A DNA stretch of 64,000 nucleotides from assembly GCA_009829735.1 (NCBI GenBank), contig CM020620.1:6588545-6652544 (forward strand). The letters run 5' to 3'. Shown one piece after another: positions 56,395-64,000 of this stretch (positions are counted from its first letter, which is position 1; each line of letters opens with the position of its first letter). Under the pieces are notes generated by a model. That model saw only the letters and a program-made list of their open reading frames with translations, made no database searches and had not been told where the DNA came from. Source of the stretch: Pyropia yezoensis (taxonomy: Eukaryota > Rhodophyta > Bangiophyceae > Bangiales > Bangiaceae). A program made the position numbers and the translations under genes.

Positions 56395-57677
56395 CAGTGC
56401 CCTACGAAAAGATTTTACCCACCCCCATATCTGAGTCGAATACACTCGAACTCTACGCACAAAGTCCAAAAAATCGGCTATTTCGGGGCATCGTGCCGCC
56501 CTTCTTCTCGGCCTTCGGCTTCTCCGTCTACCGTTCTCCCCCCTTTTTGCAACAGGATCGCCATGGGGAACTACAACCGGTGCGTATCTTCGACGGAGCG
56601 GACAACTATCGAGGAGCTGACGCTTCGTGGGCTGTCCAATGGGGTTATTGCGCGCCAGGTCGGCGTAAAAAAGTCAACCGTGGCCCATATTGCGAAGCGC
56701 GTGTGCCGTAATGGCCACACTGCCCGCCCCACTCGGTCCGGGAGGCCGCCGCTGATCGATGATTGAGGCTCGCGGCGACTCCTGAGGATTGTACGCGCTG
56801 GGCGCTATGCTACCCTAGCTGAATTGAGAGCTGCCTACAACACTGGGTGTCAGAAGCCAGTGTCATTGTCAACACTTCAACGGCGCCTGCATGAGGCCGA
56901 TATTGCGTCCTGTAGACCGGCCGCCAAGCCGTTTGTCGGGCCAAAAAACCGTCGCAAGCGGCTGACGTGGGCGCGCCGCCGCCTCCATTGGACCGACGAG
57001 TGGACTAGCGTCATCGTCACCGACGAGAGCCGCTTCGAAGTCCGTGGACCTCGGACGCACGCTCGTATGTGGCGCGGCGCGGGGGAAAGGTGGCTCCCTG
57101 AGTGCCTCTCGCCCACCTTCAAGTCTGGGAGGGGGAGTGTGATGGTATGGGCCTGCATCTGCAGCCATGGGCGCACGCCGTTGGTGCTCATTGAGGGTTC
57201 GACGAACGCCACTGCCCACCAGGAGATGCTGATGTTCGACGCCTACCCCCTTCTTCTTCGCCTTTTCGGGTCTACCGACGCTTTCTTGTTCCAGGAGGAC
57301 ATGGCACCCCCGCATACGGCGCGTACCAGCTGCCAGGTGCGTCAGGACCTGGGGCTGCGCTGCCTGCCGTGGGTCAAAGCCCCGACTTGAACTGCCTGGA
57401 GAACGCTTGGGACTACCTCGAGCGCCACGTCCGGGCGATTGAGCCCCCCCCTAAGGACACGCAGGAGCTGTTCCTGGCGTTGCAGCGGGTGTGGGATGCT
57501 GTCCCGCAGTCTTACTGTGCCTTGTTTTTTTTTCTTCCATGCCGCGACGCCTGACCGCTGTTGTCAAAGGCAAAGGTCTCCCCACAAAATACTAGTAAAA
57601 GCAGCGATTTGATTGCGACAGATCTCAGTCCTCTCGCTCGGTGGCCCGAGTGGGTGCAAACTTTTGGTAGGGCACTG
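56395..57677 (+). mobile_element. Tc1/mariner transposon, 1,283 bp
   Basis: The terminal inverted repeats begin CAGTGCCCTAC(G/C)AAAAG and continue to ACCCAC (about 28 bp), flanked by TA (56,393-56,394 and 57,678-57,679). It encloses a damaged Tc1 transposase on +. Size and structure are typical of the family. Confidence 0.95.
56563..57554 (+). pseudogene. Tc1-type transposase (one TGA, one frameshift)
   Basis: It starts MGNYNRCVSSTERTTIEELT with a helix-turn-helix (GLSNGVIARQVGVKKSTVAH) and an RPTRSGRPPL hook, then a second DNA-binding helix region. The DDE core has Asp in VTDESRFEV, Asp in FQEDMAPPHTA and Glu in SPDLNCLENAW, with the usual 34-residue spacing expected for Tc1. An in-frame TGA (56,764) separates the DNA-binding part from the core. 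A one-base frame change near 57,370 precedes SPDLN. All three acidic residues are kept, so decay is recent. The end (FFFLPCRDA) is in a T-rich stretch. Confidence 0.9.
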
Positions 57678-57853
57678 TACTCGGAACGAAAACCTCCCCA
57701 GATGGGAGGATATGTTTACTTGCTCGGCCTTTAATGTAAATCGGACAGCGGCTGCGCATCCACGTCCGCAGGCAGACCCTGCTCGCCCGACACGCCGTGC
57801 ATGCACGCCCCTCATGCCGCCATGCGAGCATGCATGCGGCGGCCGCCGGGCAC

Positions 57854-58649
57854 TCAGGCGCGGGAAATGGACCAGCACTGGCTGGCCGAGCCGACGCGGC
57901 GCAGCTGCAGCGACACGCTGGTGGCCAGCGTCGTTGACGGCCCGCTCCCTCCGGCACCGGGCACCCTATCACGCGTCAGCACCGCCGTCGCTGCCTCCCA
58001 GCGGCTGATCAGAACAGTGCAGTTTTTGCCTTCATCGCGGGTCAGCCCCCAGTGCTGCGAGAAGCCAGCGGGGTCGAGGCACCCGCCCAGGTGGCCGGGC
58101 CCGCCGGTCCCGTTCCGTCCGGGGATGCGTTGGCTCGGCCGAGGTAGGCACCGTTGTCTGAGGAGCAGACGCTACGGAGTCTCGCAAACTGCTCCGCGCC
58201 GGGGGTGGTGACGGCCTCCACTTCCCACCGCGACTCATCTCCGCCCGTGTCAGCTACCACGCCCGCACCGGGGAAGGCAACGTTCCGGCTACAACCTGGC
58301 TTACCACTATCGCGGAGGCGGCAGAGCGTGCCCGTCGACGAATGCGCCAGACGAGCTGCAATCTACTAGCGAGGGGGACCGGGAGCGCGAGCCAGTCGGG
58401 CGGCGGCGTACCAGTCGCGCCACCCGTCGGCGGGTTGTCGTCGGTCCCCGGCGCGACGCCGACGGTGAGGCTGGCCGCGTCTTCCAAGCCTCCCCTACCG
58501 CCGGGGCCGGATAGGTCAAAGCGGTCGGCGTTGGTCGACAGCGGCGATGCTTGCGCCGGCACTCGCTGCGCTACTGACTCCATCGGGACCAGGGCGGCAG
58601 CAGCGGCAGCGGCAACGGCAGCCGCCACGAATACCCGCCCCCAGCGCAT
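57854..58649 (-). pseudogene. Secreted Cys-containing protein, reading split over three frames
   Basis: The amino end MRWGRVFVAAAVAAAAAAAL followed by VPMESVAQ is a convincing signal peptide. A Ser/Gly/Pro-rich linker follows. The frame then changes near 58,362, where a CTAGTAG could be an intron acceptor, to STGTLCRLRDSGKPGCSRNV, GDESRWEVEAV and LRSVCSSDNGAYLGRA. A second change near 58,090-58,130 leads to GHLGGCLDPAGFSQHWGLTR, then KNCTVLISRWEAA and SASQCWSISRA at the stop. About six Cys in a short domain with Trp and Gly suggest a disulfide-bonded extracellular module of unknown family. At least one change looks like a frameshift, so it may be a pseudogene. Confidence 0.5.
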
Positions 58650-59777
58650 GGCGGCTGAAAAGGCACGTGCGGATGGCAGGCCGTGGGAACGAAGGGGGCA
58701 TGGTGGTTGAAGGGGCCACGCAGGGGTGGCCAGCCATGTGTCTGGAGCGAGGAGCGGAGGAAGAGGCAGGGGTTGGGAGGAAGATGGAAGGAGGGCGTCG
58801 GAGGAGGGCGCTCCTGAGCAGCAGATGGACATGTACGATATCCCAACACCGGCCCGCGATGGCCCACGGGTTAGCCGTGACGCAGCGTTGCCCGTCGGAA
58901 GGGGGGGCACAGGCTCGAATGGACAACGGAGCACGACAAACAGACTATTTGACTTTCTTTCTGGTCTCTTTCTGTTCTCGTTCTTATCTTCGCGACCTGC
59001 TGGCCGTTCCTTTTTTAATGGAATGTTCACGTTGACTATCATCGGTGACCCTCATAGATCGACGAATGCTGCATTTCGATACTCAAGTCCAGCTTACGAC
59101 TCTGCTCGGCTTCAGAGTCGCTTCGACCTCAAGACTATAGTAAAAAGCGTCCCTTTCACCAGTTCATCGGGCAGACATGCCGAACGTGCCTGGCTATGCC
59201 TGGCCTGTCCCAAAGCGACTCAAATAAAAAATGACCCCGTACGAGCACCTGCCCGTGAGTCACATGGCTGGATGCAGCAGCTCAGAGGCTCATCAACGGT
59301 GTGAAGAACAAAAAGAGAGGGGCACTCATGACCGAGTTGTAGCCGTTTGCGACAAATCTGCTCGAACTCCCAGAGGTCAATTCCGTTCTAATTACAGCCC
59401 TGTATCGCTCATCTGGCTGATTGTTTGCCAGGTTCTTCCCGCATCGCCGGGACATCCATGCGTCTCGCTCGCCTAAACTCGCCTCCCATCCCCCCACCCC
59501 CCCCGTACTCGGCTTTGTGGCGCTGTAGCACATTGGAAAGAACCAAACAAGAAGCCCATCGCGCCTGCAAGCTGGTGCTAGCAGTTGAGGAACCATCAAG
59601 GTGCTTGCGCAGGCTGGCAGCGGCTCCAGGATCTTCTTTCCCTTGCCCTCCCGACTCCTCCCCCCCCCCCCGCCACCGCCCTCGAACCTCTCCTCAAGGA
59701 GGTTTCTGGGGCGCCCAATGGGCAGCCCTCCTCCTGCTGTACAGGGGCTTGTTCTCTTATCCTCCCAAGCGCGCATA
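58650..59777. other. No gene recognised
   Basis: Upstream region of the secreted-protein gene and then ordinary-composition DNA up to the LTR. Only short frames with no domain. Confidence 0.45.
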
Positions 59778-60375
59778 TGTAAGGATTTTCCCCCTAATCC
59801 CATGCCTAATACCTAAGGGATAATAATTGGGACCTCTCCTTACAGATCCTGCCGAACCAACTCCTGGCAACATGGATCAATTCTTTGTATTGTGGGGCAT
59901 GACGCGGTGTACCTTCCAGACTCAAGATGAGTCAGCCGCTGTCTCACAGTGTCTGCCGGCCGCACGACAGCAGCCATCGACGGCCCATCGTGGCCTGTCG
60001 AAAGGCGCCACCGGCAGCACCCATGACGAGCCACATCTGCCACAGCTGGCGAGTCCGTTAGAATGTTCTCGCTGCAGCATTGCAGCGATGTGACTGGCTA
60101 GCCGGCTGGCCGATTCGGTCGACTCGATCGAGCCGTGCTTACACGCCTCTCGGACCTTCGGGCCGACTGGCGTCTGGGGCCGGCTGGGGCGGCGCCCTAG
60201 GCGCCACACGCCGGAGCCGTTCGTTTGGGGCAACCTGGGGCTGCACTCCTCTAGTGCGCACGCCCGCCCATGCTTTGTTCCGAGAGCCATGCTTTGTTTT
60301 TGGGCCGTTTTGTGCCTACCGGTGGCGCGACGGGGAAACGCACGCTTTGGGGCACCTCGGGTGCCCCGACGCGAG

Positions 60376-60381
60376 TATATA
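60376..60381 (+). promoter_or_regulatory. Possible TATA box of the LTR element
   Basis: TATATA in GC-rich surroundings, about 600 bp inside the LTR start, preceding sequence that would be the leader. Assignment is by position only. Confidence 0.3.
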
Positions 60382-60999
60382 GTGCGTGGGGGTCGGCGCC
60401 ACCGGGGGAGACCGGATGGGCAACCACAGACACAGACCAAAGACGACATGAACCCTTGGAACCCCCCTCGATCACCACGGACGTCGCGCCGTCCTCTTCT
60501 TCAGACCCAACACCGTCACCACCTCCATCCTCTTCCCCCGCACCCCGTCGCCTGATTGGCTGGCACGGGTCGCTGAAACCACCGCGAGTATGTTGAGGGC
60601 TCCCCAAGTGCGGGTGGTTCTTCACAAGTGGTAGCTTCAGATAGTTTGACTTTCTACCATGTGGTGACTTGCGATTCAGTTTTTGATTTTGCTCTCCTTG
60701 CGGTTGTGCAGTCGTTTTGCCCCCTGCGTTCGGCTTGCCATGGGCATTGTCATACGAACGAAGCGGGTTCCACGAATCCCACTGATTGAACAATTTTCTG
60801 ACACAACCCTTGTGGTTTTTGCACGGACTTTTTCTTTTGGTCAACCGATTGTTGAATCCCAGTGAGATCCACATCAGACTCGGAATACTCTTCCTCAGCA
60901 CTGGCGGCGGCCCCGACATCCTCGGCGGCCTCAACGCGCGATACGGGGTCCTCGTCACGTGGCACCCCACTAGAGCGCGCCCCCTCGACGATCTGCGCA

Positions 61000-61185
61000 C
61001 CCCCGACGGCCCGCGCACCCCCGACGGTCCGCGCACCCCCGACGACTCGTGGCGCCTTCACGGCTAACGGTCCGTCGGCACGCGGCCCCCCGTCGGCACG
61101 CGGCCCCCCGTCGGCACGCGGCCCCCCGTCGGCACGCGGCCCCCCGTCTGCACGAGGCCCGCCATCGGCACGCGGCCTCCCGCAG
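61000..61185 (-). repeat. 18-bp tandem repeats coding GPRADG and VGGARx hexapeptides
   Basis: GTCGGCACGCGGCCCCCC repeats about six times (61,075-61,180) beside about four related GCGCACCCCCGACGGTCC units (61,000-61,060). On minus both translate in frame into hexapeptide repeats inside a 194-codon frame (60,750-61,334) with an acidic end, whose function is unknown. Confidence 0.85.
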
Positions 61186-61525
61186 GCACACGATCGCCCG
61201 AGGGTATGCAACTTATCGGCGGCCGCATCCTCGATCCCTACCCCGGCGGTCCCAGTCCGCCTCCCCTCGGTGGGCCGGGCCGCACCCGAGCCCGCCCTCT
61301 CGGGCAAGGGCAATGTCCTTGCCACCAACGACAAAGGCAGCCCGCGTCAACGGCCGCCTGTCACTGCCCCCCCAAGAACCGGGGCGCCGTTACACCGCCC
61401 CGCCGCCGCCGGTGATTGGTCACATTAAGCCAACCACCGCGCGCGCGGTTGAGCAACGTGAGCAACGCCAAATTGCCAAGAGCCACCATGGGGCGCACGG
61501 GAAATTCCTCTGCTAACCGTGCGGT

Positions 61526-61714
61526 TTGCGTTGCAACAGCCTCACTGTGCTGCGTGATCACCGCGGATCCCGTCGCCACCGTTTCGTAATGAACCGCCCA
61601 AAAACCCTTCACCGTTGCGAACCCTGTGGTCGCGAATTTAAGTCGGTGGAACACTTCGCGCGGCACACACGTGGCAAGGATCGTCACCGCATGCTGGCGC
61701 GCCGCACCGACTGA
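61526..61714 (+). CDS. Short C2H2 zinc-finger-like ORF in the element's leader region
   Basis: The frame contains HRCEPCGREFKSVEHFARHT followed by RGKDRH, a Cys-x2-Cys-x12-His-x6-His arrangement like U1/matrin-type zinc fingers. Cys, His and basic residues of similar layout also occur just upstream. It lies between the LTR and gag of the Ty3/gypsy element and could be part of a sequence carried in its leader. Function not assignable. Confidence 0.4.
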   Translation: MRCNSLTVLRDHRGSRRHRFVMNRPKTLHRCEPCGREFKSVEHFARHTRGKDRHRMLARRTD

Positions 61715-64000
61715 CACCTGTTGACGCACCCCTGGATCGGGCCTAGGAGCCCGATTTACCCCCATTGATCTCCCAGCCTGGAAATCCGACACGGCCCCCA
61801 TGCACGGACGCTTCTGAACAATCCGTTTGTGTGATTTCAACCGAACTTCTTGTGCTTCTCGAAGTAGTGCTGTACATCAATTGGAACGCAGCAGCAACTA
61901 CCGCAGCACTTATTCAAATCGTGTACACCACTACTGCTGCAGACAAACTCCTTTCCCACATCTCCGAGATCTTTCGTGGGGTTCTCCCGAAGCAAGTCTT
62001 GTGAAATCTGGGTAGTCAGTTTGCTTGCCTTAGATTTGAACCCAAGACACCATAGATGCACCATTTCCAGGGGGTGTCAATCAGGCCAATCCGGGCTCGG
62101 TCTCGAACGCACGGACCATGGAAGCCTGGATTCAGCTTCCAGCGTTTGTCACGCAAATGAGCGAACAGCTCGAGGCTAACAAGATGGAATTAGCGGACGC
62201 TAATCAGGAACTGGCCGAAGCGAAGCCCAGGGCCACTACTAGTGGCATGAAGTCCGCGAGGCTGAGCAAATCCGTGGCTTTCTCCGGGTAAGCATGGGAC
62301 GGTTGAAGCGTGGTGCTCGCACATGGATTTCTATGTGCGACTGAGTGACCCCGAAGATGCGTACAGTATCGCTTGCACCTTCCTCGACTGCGAAGTGTTC
62401 GACTGGTGGAAGGTCAACAGTCAGACTACAGTTGTCGCGAACTGGGAGTCCTTCCGTTCTGCGGTAATCCGACGCTTCAGTCTACTGAACAAGATACAAG
62501 CGCACGAGACAAGCTGCACTCGTGGCGCCAAGTGAAAGATGTCGGAACCTCCGACAGGACGCTTCTAAGCGTCCTCTTGGACATCTCTGACATCACGGAA
62601 GCCGGGAAGGTTGGCCGCTACACCCAAGGCTTCAAGCGGGACATCTGGCAGGCTCTTTGTCTAAAGACCTACTCAGATCTGGAATCTCTCATGACTGAAG
62701 CTCTACGCGTGGAGGCTGCCAAGGCTGGTGTCTCGACGCACCTCGGCGGCCCGTCCGCGAAGCCGTCTACGACGGGTGTCATTCCCATGGATATCTCCAG
62801 CATCAAAGTCGAGAAACTCACGCCTGAAGAGCGTCAGCGCTGCATGCATGAGGGTCTCTGCCTCTGCTACCGTGAGAAAGGACACATTGCCAGGAACTGC
62901 CCCAAAGGCCAGCGGAACTGAAGCAGCAACCGTCATCAAAACCGGTGCCAGACGCTTTTTCGGTTCCTGAAATCATGTCGTCACCATTTAAAGGCCCGCG
63001 TCTCGGGCTTCTGCTTTCTACTGCCTCTGTAGATGGACATCTTGTTGAGGTGCTGTTTGACGAAGGATCTCCCATTAACGTCGTATCAAGGCGCCTCGTG
63101 AATACCCTGAATGTGACCACGAAAGAAACGGACTTGGCAGCTAACATGCCCGATGGTCGCTCGCGCGTCCTCGCGGAAACCAATGAACCCATAGAGATCC
63201 ACATCGGCCCATACCAAGAGCGTCTTCGATTTGCTGTATGCGACCTAAGTGCGTACGACATCATCCTCGGAAAGAAATGGCGTGACGACAAGGACGCCAA
63301 AATCAACAACAAGAAGAACAAGATCTCCTTCAAGTTCAACCACATGAACATCTCCATCACTGCCTCCCTCAAGAAGCCCCATGGCCTGATTAGTAGGCGC
63401 CGCCTCGCCAAGGACCTTATCCAAAAAGTTCCTGTCGTCGCCATCTACCTGCAATCCGAAGATCCTTCCAGCACCTTTGACATCAATGCAATCAAAATGG
63501 TAACAGCTGAAGACGAAAATGACGTCCAAGAGATTCTCAAGGAGTACGCAGACGTCTCCCTGGAAGAGCTTCCGGATGGACTTCCTCCTGGACGCAGTCA
63601 CAATTTTAGCCTCAAGCTTTCGGAGGACGCTCAACCATGTCGCAGTGGCATTTCTCGCCTATCTGAGTGGGAACTCGATGAAGTGAGGACAACAAACGTG
63701 CAACCCTCATACGAAAGGGGTTTGTTCAACCAAGTGCCTCACTGTGGGGCGCCTCTGTACCCTTTGCAGCAAAGAAGGACGGTGGCTGGCAAATGTGCAT
63801 TGATTATCGAGCATTGAACAACGCCACTATTAAGAACGCATATCCTTTAGCACGGATTGACGACATCTTGGACCAACTGCGAAAGGCCAAGTACTTTACG
63901 AAGATCGAACTCCGATCAGGTTACCACCAGATCCGGCTAGACCCTGATACTACCCCGCTGACGGCGTTCCGAGCAAAATAGGGGTTCTACGAGTTCACCG

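Larger units (their letters stand above)
59778..64000 (+). mobile_element. Ty3/gypsy LTR retrotransposon, 5' part, continues past the window (broken)
   Basis: The 5' LTR starts TGTAAGGATTTTCCCCC at 59,778 and is shared with the LTR at 1,499 up to about 60,278. After a ~1.8-kb leader region, gag sequence lies near 62,120-62,920 and ends in a CCHC knuckle (CLCYREKGHIARNC). Protease sequence follows near 62,990-63,240 (VLFDEGSPINVVSRRLV) and reverse transcriptase begins near 63,560-63,980 (CIDYRALNNATIKNAYPLAR). The rest lies outside the window. The coding region appears broken at several places. The LTR relation to the left-edge fragment makes the two members of one family; the fragment there supplies the family's chromodomain end. 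Confidence 0.85.

Noticed and set aside
61995-62060. tRNA-like GATTTGAACCC near 62,030 as a primer-binding site
   Set aside because: It lacks the expected TGG start and does not adjoin a defined LTR end; coincidence is likely.

Overview
The window looks like nuclear DNA of a very GC-rich eukaryote. Evidence: a GT-AG intron that exactly splits the SCNG|DSGGPL motif of a serine protease, chromodomain-bearing Ty3/gypsy LTR elements, a KDZ-type DNA transposon, a Tc1/mariner element, and host proteins swollen by Ala/Pro/Gly low complexity. The mix of few introns, extreme GC and long G/C homopolymers would suit a bangiophyte red alga (Porphyra/Pyropia type), but this is inference only; no organelle or marker gene is present.

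Layout. 1-5.4 kb: dispersed repeats, comprising an inverted repeat pair, a Ty3/gypsy 3' fragment with its LTR, and a 518-bp TA-flanked MITE whose empty site is visible in the other arm. 5.4-7.2 kb: nothing recognised except an AT-rich palindromic patch. 7,205-23,032: one large KDZ-superfamily DNA transposon with ~60-bp terminal inverted repeats, subterminal GTCGAC repeats and a 7-bp target duplication (GCGTCAG). It carries a long ORF1 and an Ulp1/C48 cysteine protease on + and a damaged KDZ transposase on -. A younger 5.0-kb Ty3/gypsy-like element (8,057-13,075, minus orientation, 5-bp duplication GTTGT) sits inside ORF1. 23-26.7 kb: G/C homopolymer-rich DNA without a convincing gene.

26.7-41.2 kb is the main host-gene block. 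It holds a chymotrypsin-fold serine protease (two exons), a convergent minus-strand gene with an N-terminal peroxiredoxin-like domain and a >1,000-residue low-complexity tail whose frame changes at three long homopolymers, a short coiled-coil ORF, and a signal-peptide-bearing low-complexity protein. 41.5-44.5 kb: a TIR element with a 367-bp tandem duplication at one end. 45-46.7 kb: three minisatellites, one an array of perfect 32-bp palindromes. 46.9-48.1 kb: an S9 oligopeptidase fragment and a minus-strand GNAT acetyltransferase, again broken at a homopolymer (32 C). 50.8-51.75 kb: a 917-bp TIR element. 54.0-55.0 kb: an intact RibD C-terminal/dihydrofolate-reductase-like gene (minus). 56.4-57.7 kb: a Tc1 element. 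57.85-58.65 kb: a Cys-bearing secreted-protein gene (minus). 59.8 kb to the edge: the 5' part of another Ty3/gypsy element related to the one at the left edge.

The host genes show no shared pathway. The coherent system here is the KDZ transposon: transposase, Ulp1-type protease, ORF1, and termini with repeated GTCGAC sites. All coordinates and identities were judged by eye; no database search was possible.
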